Part shown: positions 25,215-35,793 of the stretch, piece by piece
How positions within the stretch are numbered: position 1 is the first letter of the stretch
Layout of the letters: the number at the start of each line of letters is the position of its first letter
DNA from: G965200765 sp965203865
Lineage (GTDB): Bacteria > Pseudomonadota > Gammaproteobacteria > Arenicellales > JAJDZL01
Direction of reading: 5' to 3'
Assembly (NCBI GenBank): GCA_965203865.1
Contig: OZ241916.1
Span: forward strand, 1,674,001-1,738,000
Length of the DNA: 64,000 bases
Translations under genes and position numbers: made by a program
Notes under the pieces: model-generated
Database searches by the model: none
What the model was told of the DNA's origin: nothing
What the model saw: the letters and a program-made list of their open reading frames with translations, nothing else

Positions 25215-26165
25215 ATGCCTAAGAAAAAGCGCGCTTTCCCAGGCCGTTCCGAGAGGGTCGGGCTGACTGTTTTCGAGTTGTTCGAGAAGTTTCCGAGCGA
25301 GTTGTCGGCGCGCCGCTGGTTCGAGTCGGTGCTATGGGGCGAGGGGCGGTACTGCGGGCATTGCGGCGGTACCAGGACGAAGGAGGTTCCGAATGAAAAG
25401 CCGATGCCGTACTGGTGCGGGGAGTGCCGCAGCTACTTCAGCGTCAAGACTGGCACGCCTATGCAGTCGAGCAAGATACCTCTTCGCAAGTGGGCGGTAG
25501 CGGTGTATATGATGACTACCAGTCTGAAGGGCGTATCCAGCACGAAGATGCACAGGGAGCTTGGAATTACGCAGTCTTGCGCCTGGCACATGATCCATCG
25601 CATTCGCGAGGCCTGGAACCAGGATTTGCTGGACAGGATGGCGGGCGTAGTGGAAGTGGACGAGACTTATGTCGGCGGCAAGGAGCGAAACAAGCATGCG
25701 TCGAAGAAGCTGAATGCGGGGCGCGGTGCGGTTGGCAAGACTGCCGTGGTAGGTGCAAAGGAGAGAGGCAGCAGGAAAGTTGTTGCGAAGCCTGTATCCG
25801 AGACCGACAAGTCGACATTGCAGGGGTTCGTTGCCGACAATGTTGAAACTGGATCGACTGTATTCACAGACGAGGCGAGAGCGTACTTGGGCATGGTTGA
25901 CTTCGAGCACAGCGCGGTCAAGCATGCGGCCAAGGAATTCGTGAACGGCATGGCGCATACGAACGGGATAGAGTCGTTCTGGGCGATGCTGAAGCGGGGG
26001 TACATGGGAACCTACCACCAAATGAGCGTCAAGCATCTTCACCGATATGTAAATGAGTTTGCTGGAAGGCACAATATCCGCGAGCTTGACACGATTGACC
26101 AGATGGCAAGCGTTGTCAAGGGCATGGACGGCAAGCGGCTGAAGTACGACGAGCTGATATCGTAG
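25215..26165 (+). CDS. IS1595-family transposase
   Basis: A 316-residue transposase. The N-terminal zinc ribbon (about residues 47-76) shows CGHC and CGEC knuckles, as in IS1595/ISXO2-type enzymes. A helix-turn-helix-like region follows (KGVSSTKMHRELGITQSCAW). The ISXO2 catalytic core has VDETYVGG (first Asp), FTDEARAY (second Asp) and TNGIESFWAMLKRG (Asn/Glu region). It would cut and join at the element's 25-bp ends. The start is ATG 25215 after AAGGAT. All catalytic motifs are present, so it is probably active. Confidence 0.94.
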   Translation: MPKKKRAFPGRSERVGLTVFELFEKFPSELSARRWFESVLWGEGRYCGHCGGTRTKEVPNEKPMPYWCGECRSYFSVKTGTPMQSSKIPLRKWAVAVYMMTTSLKGVSSTKMHRELGITQSCAWHMIHRIREAWNQDLLDRMAGVVEVDETYVGGKERNKHASKKLNAGRGAVGKTAVVGAKERGSRKVVAKPVSETDKSTLQGFVADNVETGSTVFTDEARAYLGMVDFEHSAVKHAAKEFVNGMAHTNGIESFWAMLKRGYMGTYHQMSVKHLHRYVNEFAGRHNIRELDTIDQMASVVKGMDGKRLKYDELIS

Positions 26166-26176
26166 GGGGGTTCAAT

Positions 26177-27595
26177 ATGGCGGAATGCAATGTAGAGAAC
26201 AGGACTATATTCTGCGACGATAATATGGATGTCATGCAGGGTATCAATTCAGAGTGCGTCGACTTGATCTACCTTGACCCGCCGTTCAACAAGGACAAGA
26301 CTTTTACTGCTCCTATAGGTACAAGTGCGGAAGGCGCAAGCTTCAAGGATATTTTTCGGGAAGAAGATCTGAAAGAAGAATGGTTGTCTGCGATCAAAGA
26401 AGATCATTCCGAACTTTACCAGTATCTCAATGGTATCAAAGGGGTTGGAAAATCATACAACTTTGCCTATCTTGCCTACATGGCCATTCGTCTTGTCGAA
26501 TGCCGTAGAGTCTTGAAAAAGACGGGAAGCATCTATCTTCACTGCGACCCGACGATGAGCCATTATCTGAAAACAACCTTGGACTGCATTTTTGGAGAAA
26601 GCAATTTTCGGAATGAAATTATCTGGCTGCGCAAGCAGGGAGAACAGCACAACCTGGCTCGAAAAAGACTGCCCAGTTCTCATGACGTGATCTTCTGGTA
26701 CGGCGGTTCCCCCCGCGCAAAGTACAATATACAGTACACGCCCTACTCGGACGAGTATATTGAAAAAAACTACAAGTACAGCGACTCCAAAGGCAAGTAT
26801 TCCACTTTTCCATGCACAAACGATGCTGGAGGCAACAAGGAATACACATTCAGAGGGATCCGACGGGCATGGAGATTTTCAGCCGAGCGGATGCAGGAGT
26901 TGCACGACAGCGATATGCTGGTTCAGGCCAGGCGTGATTCCCCCTTTCGGTACAAGAAGTACCTGGATGAAAACGCAGGCGTCAAAGTGAATGACATTTG
27001 GACTGATATCCCGCAAAGAAGAAATGAAGAATACGTCGGCTACCCGACGCAAAAACCTGTAGGACTACTAGAGCGAATTATAAAAGCAAGCAGCAACGAA
27101 GACGACATAATACTCGACCCTTTCTGCGGATGCGCCACCACTTGCGTGGCGGCTGAAAGACTAAGTCGCCAATGGATCGGAATTGACATTTCAATAAAGG
27201 CATACGAACTTGTCAACGAGCGACTAGTAAAAGAAGCCGCCGATCCGAACGACTTGTTCAAGTACCATAACAAGGTGCACATGAGAACGGATCCGCCGAA
27301 AAGAACGGATCAAAACACGGACTACAGAGAAACAAAATTCGTGTATGTAATATCGCATCCGAACTATCCTGGAGAATTCAAAGTCGGCATTGCGAAAAAC
27401 TGCAGGCAGCGTCTGAACTCCTACCAGACTTCCGATCCAGACCGGCAGTACAGACTGGAGTACAAGCGCGAAACACCCTGGTTTAGAGAAACAGAAAGCC
27501 ATGTCCATGAAAAACTCGAAAACAAGCACGAATGGGTAAAAGCAGACCTGAAAACTATAATCAGGGAAATAGAGGGATACAAGCCAGCCGAATAG
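26177..27595 (+). CDS. DNA adenine/N4-cytosine methyltransferase fused to a GIY-YIG-like domain
   Basis: A 472-residue passenger protein. The methyltransferase part has the catalytic motif DPPF at residues 34-37 (LDPPFNKDKT) and the SAM-binding motif DPFCGCATTCVAAERL at about residue 314. This order, motif IV before motif I, is that of beta-class amino-methyltransferases. After about residue 380 a second domain follows: FVYVISHPNYPGEFKVGIAK, then RQRLNSYQT, then RETESHVHEKL. It resembles GIY-YIG endonucleases of the T5orf172 type, with the Tyr, Lys/Gly, Arg and Glu positions present. It could be a one-protein modification-cleavage enzyme, or a methyltransferase protecting the element. The start is ATG 26177, 11 bp after the transposase stop, preceded by AGGGGGG. 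No separate restriction gene is present. Confidence 0.88.
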   Translation: MAECNVENRTIFCDDNMDVMQGINSECVDLIYLDPPFNKDKTFTAPIGTSAEGASFKDIFREEDLKEEWLSAIKEDHSELYQYLNGIKGVGKSYNFAYLAYMAIRLVECRRVLKKTGSIYLHCDPTMSHYLKTTLDCIFGESNFRNEIIWLRKQGEQHNLARKRLPSSHDVIFWYGGSPRAKYNIQYTPYSDEYIEKNYKYSDSKGKYSTFPCTNDAGGNKEYTFRGIRRAWRFSAERMQELHDSDMLVQARRDSPFRYKKYLDENAGVKVNDIWTDIPQRRNEEYVGYPTQKPVGLLERIIKASSNEDDIILDPFCGCATTCVAAERLSRQWIGIDISIKAYELVNERLVKEAADPNDLFKYHNKVHMRTDPPKRTDQNTDYRETKFVYVISHPNYPGEFKVGIAKNCRQRLNSYQTSDPDRQYRLEYKRETPWFRETESHVHEKLENKHEWVKADLKTIIREIEGYKPAE

Positions 27596-27609
27596 CATTC
27601 GCGAATACG

Positions 27610-27765
27610 ATGAGCCATAAGGACAAGAAAAATTCCAAGCCCGCTGAATTTTCGCAGCGAGACATGCCAGACGATCCAGCCGAACTGGTTCGGGCATTCG
27701 GGCGAGTGAACAGAAAAAGAATCGCCGAAGCGCAGGCGGCGAAAACCAGAAAACAGATGCAGTGA
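27610..27765 (+). CDS. 51-residue basic/acidic passenger protein of unknown function
   Basis: A small ORF 14 bp after the methyltransferase stop and inside the transposon. It starts MSHKDKKNSKPAEFSQ. A charged N-terminus is followed by DDPAELVRAFGRVNRKRIAE, which would form one amphipathic helix, and a basic tail ending KQMQ. It has no membrane segment and no recognised family. An in-frame start further upstream at 27532 overlaps the methyltransferase gene and is less likely. Tight spacing suggests cotranscription with the methyltransferase. It could be a small regulator or partner, but nothing in the sequence shows this. Confidence 0.55.
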   Translation: MSHKDKKNSKPAEFSQRDMPDDPAELVRAFGRVNRKRIAEAQAAKTRKQMQ

Positions 27766-27786
27766 GCGCTCGCTTCTAGGGAGCTC

Positions 27787-27811
27787 TTGTCAAGTTATCC
27801 GTATAGTTCCC
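27787..27811 (-). repeat. right terminal inverted repeat of the IS1595-type element
   Basis: Reverse complement of the left end with two mismatches, ending in CCC against the duplicated target TTTTATAA. Confidence 0.9.
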
Positions 27812-27819
27812 TTTTATAA
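27812..27819. repeat. 8-bp target site duplication, right copy
   Basis: TTTTATAA, identical to 25126-25133. Confidence 0.92.
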
Positions 27820-27918
27820 ATATACAGCTGGTTCTGCGATTCGCCGATTTCGGATACGAAAACTGGCTTGGAAATATCGCTGTTGCACTCGGAAACGCCG
27901 TAACAAAGCCTGAAATTG
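27820..27918 (+). pseudogene. queG: queG pseudogene, 3' fragment beyond the transposon
   Basis: Continues the relic exactly across the duplicated target. Joined to the left part it reads EQFYKYTAGSAIRRF, then after a frame change GYENWLGNIAVALGNA. This matches the conserved QueG C-terminus (SAIRRIG...WLRNIAVALGNA). It ends in TAA at about 27927. This shows that queG was interrupted by the element and was already frameshifted outside the insertion. Confidence 0.85.
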
Positions 27919-28070
27919 TAATAGCATAACTCAAAAAAGAAGCACTTTGGCAACTGTTTATCAGGCATTGTCGAAGAATTGTCCAGCCTGTTTTTGCACC
28001 ATACACTGCACCCGTTGCAACACCCAAATGCCAGCAGCTTGCAGAAGGTCTACGCTGATTCTATTCTTGT

Positions 28071-31000
28071 CTACCAGTTCATTTGCCCTGTCAGCATTAC
28101 CCTGTGGTCGGGCAGCTTGGCACCTCCTGCTTCGCGACGATTGAATTCCAGGCCCAAGGATACCGCTGACTCGCCCGCATAGCGTATGCCGATGCAGTAG
28201 TCCCGCGTACCGCTGTCTTCCACTCCGAATCCAACGTACGGAGTATGCATCCCGCTCATTCCATACAGTCGATAGCCGACCTCTGCTTCCATGCGCGACA
28301 CTAACTGCTTCTCTTCGGATGCACGAATGGCAACGCTACTGTCCCAGAGAGAATCAACCTCGCTTTCTACTTGCCCGTGCGACAAGGAAGCTCTGTAGGA
28401 TAGCCCAGGCTCTCGGCTATCCAGCATCCACCCCGCAGTCAAACTGGCACTCAACTCCTTCCGGTTGCTTTCATGGTCTACCAAGGCGCGGGCTTTCGCA
28501 ATCATCCTCATTCCGGTCGCAGAATTGCTGGAGTCCGCACTGCCACCTAGCTCAAAACCGGCACCTGCGTCGCCGTCGCCACCGTCCCAGCGCAAACCGG
28601 CTTCGCCTGTGACCGTCAGCAAAGCACCGGATTCAAGTACACTGCTACGATGTCTCTCAACCGCAACGCGCACTCCGTGAGCCCGGGATTTCGGTCCCAC
28701 CGGACGCCGTTCATCCCCCTTGACCTTGCCCCGCAGCCCCCAAGCCTCTCCCTTCAGGTCCACCTGAATCAAATGTCCAGCTGCTAAACTGTCAGCCGTA
28801 AACAAACGATAGCGACCGCCCACAGCCCCACTGGTCAATGACATCTTGCTGGATGCTACTCCTACCCCATCGTCGTTGTAGTTGATCTTCCCCTTGCCAT
28901 ACCCGACGATCGCCCACAGGCTTGCCGACTCCGACACCGTCCAGCCAACGTAGGGATTCAACGTATTCATGCGCATCTTCACCGTACCCCCGCTGCCACC
29001 GGCACTGTCCCGATAGCTGAAACTTCCTTTCGAAAACCCGACAGCCAGGCCAACTAGAACACCGGAATCGCTCATCATATCTGTTCCAATATTGAAGGCA
29101 GTTAGATCGCCGTCCCACTTCAATGCATCTACGCTGCTTCCTGACAGATTACGATAATCAAGAGAACCCCACACCGTCGGGTTGTCGGAAAGTCCCTTGC
29201 TGGACGTACCGGATTGGCCGCTCGCACCCAGCCCAATGGTACTCGGCGAATAAACAAACCTCGCACCGTCCAGTGAACGGTACAACGACAGTTCTGAACG
29301 CGGCAAACTGCGCTCCCGCTCGCTGTGCAGCACTGCACGCTCCAGAATCGAAAGCAGATTCCCTCCCGCTACTCCACTAGTCGGCGGCACAGTAGCTGCC
29401 GCTCCGCCAACTGCAACGGCTATCCGGCTACTGACTGCGGTCAGTGCGGCCGTGGTAATCTCCCGAGCAACTTTCGCTACAATTTCCGTGTCCAGCTCGT
29501 CCAGTACAGCCATATCCTCTTCGTCGCTCGCTTCCACAATCGGCGAACCAATTGACTGAGTGGCCGAGTCGTCTTCTCTAATCGTCCCGGTACCGCTCGC
29601 CGTCACGATGGTCGCACCCGACGCGCTACTCAGCGTAATCACCACCGTCTCACCCGACGCCCCCTCAAACTCCGTGTCGCCCGTCACCGACACCGTAATC
29701 GTTTTGCTCGTCTCCCCCACCGCAAACGTCAGCATGCCGACGGTGACAGCCATATAGTCGGTCCCCGAAGCCGCCGTCCCAGTACCCGCATCCGCGTAGT
29801 TCACTGTCACTTGAGCCATCGCTGCCGGGGCAAGTGTCACCGTGAAAACCAGGTTCGCCGAGCCGGTATTGCCCTCATCCACGCTCGGCGAATCAATTGA
29901 AAGCCCGGGGTCATCGTTGGTAATCGTCCCGGTACCGCTCGCTGTCGAGATGTTCGCACCCGTTGATGCATCGCTCAGCGTAATCACCACCGTCTCGTTC
30001 GCCTCGTGCACTGTGTCACCTGTCACCAATACCGTAATGGTCTGGCTCGTGGTCCCCACCGCAAACGTCAGCGTGTTACCGGTAACAGCCGTGTAATCGG
30101 TCCCCGAAGTCGCCGTCCCCGTACCGGCATCGGCGTAGTCCACCGTGAGTTGCGATGTGCTCGTCGAACTTAGCGTCACTGTGAACGTCAGGTTCGCCGA
30201 GCCGCTATTGCCCTCCGCCACGCTCGGCGAATCAATCGAAAAACTGGGAGTCTCGTTGTCTATTATCGTCCCGTTGCCTCTCGCCGTCGCAATGCTCGCG
30301 CCTGCCGACGCATTGCTCAGCACAATCACTACCGTCTCGTTCGCCTCGTACACTGTGTCGCCTGTCACCGATACCGTAATCGTCTGGCTCGTGGTCCCCG
30401 CCGCAAACGTCAGCGTGCCGGCAGTGATAGTCATGTAGTCGGTCCCTGAAGTTGCCGTCCCGGTACCCGCATCCGCATAGTTCACCGTGAGCCGCGACGT
30501 GCTCGCCTCACTCAGAGTCACTGTGAACGTCAGGTTCACCGAGCTACTGTCGCCTTCAACCACGTTTGGTGAGTCAATCGAGAAACTGGGCACATTGTTG
30601 TTCGTCATCCTCCTGGGACGACTCTTTGTGACCAACGAAACACTGCTCAGCGAAGCCCTGAACGACGAACTCACTGAGTCGCTGCCGACTTCAGCCATGC
30701 TCGGCGAATTGCTTGAAAAATTCGGGTCATCGTCGGTGGTGGTCATCGCTACATTCACGTCAGACAGGCCGTTGTATTCGCTGTCCTCGCTTGACGACGG
30801 ATCAAGCACCACATTCCAGCTCTGGCTACCGTCAACTACATTATCATCAGTACCTGTCACCGTCACTGTTTGCTCAACATTGTAGTTCATGCTCGTGAAG
30901 GTCAGCGTACTCGGCGACACAGCGCCTTCAGAGGTATCGCTACTAGCAACATTGACCGTCACACTCCCGGCCGGCACTTGGCCCAGCCGGACTGTGAACT

Positions 31001-31598
31001 TCGACGTGCCAACAACCTCCGTAACCGTGCTCCTGTTGGTGGGTGTGCCTACCCTCAGCTCCTTGGTCGTCGGCTTGATCGTGAAGCTTGCCAAGTCGCG
31101 CCAGCAATCAGTGCATGTGCGCGGAGTAACCATTTCGCCTATAACCTGAACGATAACTGTTGTATCCGACGAAACATCGCCCGCCCAACTCAAATTTAGT
31201 TCAATACAATCTGGTTCGTCCGATGACCTGCAATCAAACCCATTGCGCCTGCTCTGTTCACCATCGGAAATTGAGAGGCCAGCAGGAGCATTTTTGAGTC
31301 GAACATGAGAGGTTTGCCAATAAGCAAAGTGTCCGCTGCCATGTTTGGCAACAAACCTCGCACCGTCCAATTCAGCTTCATAAATAGTAGTTCCAATTCC
31401 TGACGGATTGCTAAAGCCAGTGGCTACCGCATCAGGTAGCATGCACACACCTGATATTGTCACTGCTAGTAGCGAATAGATAACGCGCTTGGCAAGCGCA
31501 AAATTGGTACTCGGAAAACTGGCTTCACTGGTTAGTGCGGCCTTGTAACCGGTCAGAGCAAAAATCTTTGCCGTTGCCTCTAATCCTTTCATTCTCAT
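28071..31598 (-). CDS. Calx-beta repeat outer-membrane/autotransporter-like surface protein (paralogue)
   Basis: A 1175-residue paralogue of the giant protein at 16037-24019 with the same order of parts. It has a long N-terminal extension before the signal core (AKRVIYSLLAVTISGVCML), a unique domain, one Calx-beta-like module (about residues 195-305), and then a degenerate repeat (FSSNSPSMAEVGSDSVSSSF joined to a non-repeat stretch KSRPRRMTNNN). Three good Calx-beta repeats follow, then the linker ELDTEIVAKVAREI, and a C-terminal beta-rich region ending GQMNW. The start is ATG 31598, with Shine-Dalgarno AAGGTG eight bases upstream and a possible -10 TATAAT at 31693-31688. No homopolymer tract interrupts this copy. 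Identity to the large paralogue is highest in the barrel and linker, and homology continues about 120 bp past the stop. Confidence 0.9.
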   Translation of the reverse strand: MRMKGLEATAKIFALTGYKAALTSEASFPSTNFALAKRVIYSLLAVTISGVCMLPDAVATGFSNPSGIGTTIYEAELDGARFVAKHGSGHFAYWQTSHVRLKNAPAGLSISDGEQSRRNGFDCRSSDEPDCIELNLSWAGDVSSDTTVIVQVIGEMVTPRTCTDCWRDLASFTIKPTTKELRVGTPTNRSTVTEVVGTSKFTVRLGQVPAGSVTVNVASSDTSEGAVSPSTLTFTSMNYNVEQTVTVTGTDDNVVDGSQSWNVVLDPSSSEDSEYNGLSDVNVAMTTTDDDPNFSSNSPSMAEVGSDSVSSSFRASLSSVSLVTKSRPRRMTNNNVPSFSIDSPNVVEGDSSSVNLTFTVTLSEASTSRLTVNYADAGTGTATSGTDYMTITAGTLTFAAGTTSQTITVSVTGDTVYEANETVVIVLSNASAGASIATARGNGTIIDNETPSFSIDSPSVAEGNSGSANLTFTVTLSSTSTSQLTVDYADAGTGTATSGTDYTAVTGNTLTFAVGTTSQTITVLVTGDTVHEANETVVITLSDASTGANISTASGTGTITNDDPGLSIDSPSVDEGNTGSANLVFTVTLAPAAMAQVTVNYADAGTGTAASGTDYMAVTVGMLTFAVGETSKTITVSVTGDTEFEGASGETVVITLSSASGATIVTASGTGTIREDDSATQSIGSPIVEASDEEDMAVLDELDTEIVAKVAREITTAALTAVSSRIAVAVGGAAATVPPTSGVAGGNLLSILERAVLHSERERSLPRSELSLYRSLDGARFVYSPSTIGLGASGQSGTSSKGLSDNPTVWGSLDYRNLSGSSVDALKWDGDLTAFNIGTDMMSDSGVLVGLAVGFSKGSFSYRDSAGGSGGTVKMRMNTLNPYVGWTVSESASLWAIVGYGKGKINYNDDGVGVASSKMSLTSGAVGGRYRLFTADSLAAGHLIQVDLKGEAWGLRGKVKGDERRPVGPKSRAHGVRVAVERHRSSVLESGALLTVTGEAGLRWDGGDGDAGAGFELGGSADSSNSATGMRMIAKARALVDHESNRKELSASLTAGWMLDSREPGLSYRASLSHGQVESEVDSLWDSSVAIRASEEKQLVSRMEAEVGYRLYGMSGMHTPYVGFGVEDSGTRDYCIGIRYAGESAVSLGLEFNRREAGGAKLPDHRVMLTGQMNW

Positions 31599-31802
31599 AG
31601 ATTAATCACCTTGAAGATAATAAATGCAAGCGAGAAAGCCTCATAATTCTTGCAATTTAGTCATCAAGTTGTATGTCAGATTAGATAATTATACAGAAAA
31701 TACCTAAGTTCACACCTAAAACAGTTTGCTCTTGACAGCAATTCTCATTTTGAACAGTTTGTTATATTCGCACCTCCTGATTGAAGCGGGAGAAACAATG
31801 AT

Positions 31803-32034
31803 ACCCATCAAGTAAATTGAGAGTGAGGATAAGGTGGTCGGTCTTGCATCAGTCTCGTCAGCAACGGCTCCCAGCTTTGGAAGTGGTTGCACTTGGGAAT
31901 TACGGCCAATTCGGCGATGAAGCCGCGTTTGGTGACCAGTTTTTTCACACCCGCTACCAGAGCAGGCACATTTCGTCGCAGACAGCGTGGAAGTTGAAGA
32001 TGGCGAGGTTGAGCATCAGTAGCAGCGCTGGCTA
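31803..32034 (-). pseudogene. remnant of a DDE transposase C-terminus
   Basis: On the minus strand, reading LLLMLNLAIFNFHAVCDEMC, a stop and frame change, then VTKRGFIAELAVIPKCNHFQ and SWEPLLTRLM. The FHAVCD...FF-like...F.SW..L pattern recalls the C-terminal end of some transposases, but identification is by motif memory only. There is no intact frame. The rest of 31600-32193 shows no gene. Confidence 0.4.
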
Positions 32035-32193
32035 GTTCTTTCTTGCCGTGTCTGAAGTTGTGTTCAGGGTAGTATCCGTTTTCAGCTTGTTGAATACTTA
32101 ACTTAAGTACAGGGACATTAAAACTGATTCACTGGTTTTCAAAGCCGTATAACCTGATTTTTCGTACAAAAAACAGCCTATAACGACTCAGAG

Positions 32194-34230
<2,037 letters not shown>

Positions 34231-35793
34231 TCAATCTGCCCCCGGGTAATGGGAAATGGAAGGTGTAAACAAATCCATGGACAGTGTATCGTCAGCTGCA
34301 CTTCTGAATAGTCGAAGTGCAGTCTGGCTTCCTGGCGGAACACCGAAATCGCTCATTTCATCTGCCAGATTGTTGATTTGCGATTTGATAACACTTAAAG
34401 ATGAAGTCTTGAAAGGCCTGAAATTCTGATCAAGCAAATCAACCGACATTCGGTCTTGCAATTCGGCTGCAGTTTCCATCATAACTTCAAATGCCACCCC
34501 GGGATTGCTTACGCAGGGAAGGTTGCTAACGAGAACCAATACATCGGATTTCGTTTGCTCACCATTGATTTGCTCTTCTTCAAATTCAATTTTCTCTTTG
34601 GGTAGCGAGTAATTGACAAGGCTGAACAGAGGATGGCCACCGTTTTCCGTTTCAGTCATTTCGTAGGTGTAGGGGCTCAGTTTCTTGAATCCGCATTCCC
34701 TTGCAATGTATTCCACGCCTTTTGCAGAAAAACCGCTGTTGTCTGCAGGTCTGAGAATCATAATTGCCTGCTGATTGAAATCCGCGGTTTTTTCATAGAG
34801 AAATTGTGCTTCCTCAAGTGCCTCCTGCATTGACATTGACAATCGATAAGGCCGTTTCAGCAAAGTGGAGAACTGAAGAACCAATTCGGTGAAATTCAAC
34901 CAGTCAGTGGAATCGACAGGGCCGGCACTATCTACTAGCTGCATGGTAAGCACAATGTCCGTATAATAGTTTGCTGAAAAATTATTCTCCAAATCCTTCC
35001 AGTTTCCAGTATCGACATCCATGCCAATCAAACAATGGGATTTTTCGAGATTTGTTTCGCAGAGGCGGTATGTCGACAGCAAGTGGTTGCTTGACTGTGC
35101 GTGCTGGCCCTCAGGCAACCAAGCTACAACGTCAATCATGCGGTCGCTGGAACTTCGAAAATCCGGCAATGATGCACCATTGATTAATGGTACTTCCTGC
35201 GCGGCTTCAAGGGCAGATTCACCATTGTCTTCTTCTTGCGTGTTTCTTTGAGCAAAAAGCGGCAATTGAGATTCATCCTCATCACCATCGCCTGCACTAT
35301 CATAGTTTGGATATTGCGGCTCATATTCTGAAATCGGCTTTTCCTCGTTCCACAATTCAAATTCTTCAACTTTCGGTTCGTACTCATACTCTGGTTCATG
35401 AATCACCGGGTCGACAAATTCAATTTCAGGTTCAACCTCCGCTTCGGTTTCGTAAGTAATCTCTTCGTCAACAGTTTTAATCTCTTCATCAACAGTTTCT
35501 TGCTGGATTTGCGATCGAGGTTCCTGATACCCGGCATTCCACCCCTCATCAATTTCTTCGTATTGGCCAGTATCTTCCGATTCAACCACCGGGCCCAGTT
35601 CAACGTTGTCGTCACCGTAGTCCAGACGCTGTTCATCTGCAACAATTCCAAAAACAATATTATCCTTGGTTCGATTATCCGCTGGAGGTACCCGCGGCTT
35701 TTTCAGTGACCTGATTAGAATATACCTGCGCGCGAACAATCCCAGTGCGACTGCCAGCACTATCAAAACACCCAGTACCAAATAAGTATCCAT
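34231..35793 (-). CDS. zipA: cell division protein ZipA
   Basis: A 520-residue FtsZ anchor. An N-terminal transmembrane helix (residues 5-24, YLVLGVLIVLAVALGLFARR) is followed by a very acidic, repetitive linker (about residues 60-200, rich in EE, DE and PE). The C-terminal FtsZ-binding domain (about residues 385-515) includes GVAFEVMMETAAELQDRM. It tethers FtsZ filaments to the inner membrane at the division site. It is longer than E. coli ZipA because of the linker and an additional middle segment. The ATG overlaps the smc stop by one base (TAATG), indicating translational coupling. Confidence 0.93.
   Translation of the reverse strand: MDTYLVLGVLIVLAVALGLFARRYILIRSLKKPRVPPADNRTKDNIVFGIVADEQRLDYGDDNVELGPVVESEDTGQYEEIDEGWNAGYQEPRSQIQQETVDEEIKTVDEEITYETEAEVEPEIEFVDPVIHEPEYEYEPKVEEFELWNEEKPISEYEPQYPNYDSAGDGDEDESQLPLFAQRNTQEEDNGESALEAAQEVPLINGASLPDFRSSSDRMIDVVAWLPEGQHAQSSNHLLSTYRLCETNLEKSHCLIGMDVDTGNWKDLENNFSANYYTDIVLTMQLVDSAGPVDSTDWLNFTELVLQFSTLLKRPYRLSMSMQEALEEAQFLYEKTADFNQQAIMILRPADNSGFSAKGVEYIARECGFKKLSPYTYEMTETENGGHPLFSLVNYSLPKEKIEFEEEQINGEQTKSDVLVLVSNLPCVSNPGVAFEVMMETAAELQDRMSVDLLDQNFRPFKTSSLSVIKSQINNLADEMSDFGVPPGSQTALRLFRSAADDTLSMDLFTPSISHYPGAD

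Larger units (their letters stand above)
25134..27811 (+). mobile_element. IS1595-family transposon with methyltransferase passenger, intact
   Basis: A 2678-bp element bounded by 25-bp terminal inverted repeats (25134-25158 and 27787-27811; 23 of 25 positions identical, both ending GGATAACTTGACAA internally) and flanked by an exact 8-bp duplication. Contents, all on the plus strand: an IS1595-type transposase, a DNA methyltransferase with a GIY-YIG-like C-terminus, and a 51-codon ORF. All frames are intact and the ends are complete, so insertion into the queG relic looks recent. Some IS1595 relatives are known to carry passenger genes. Confidence 0.93.
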
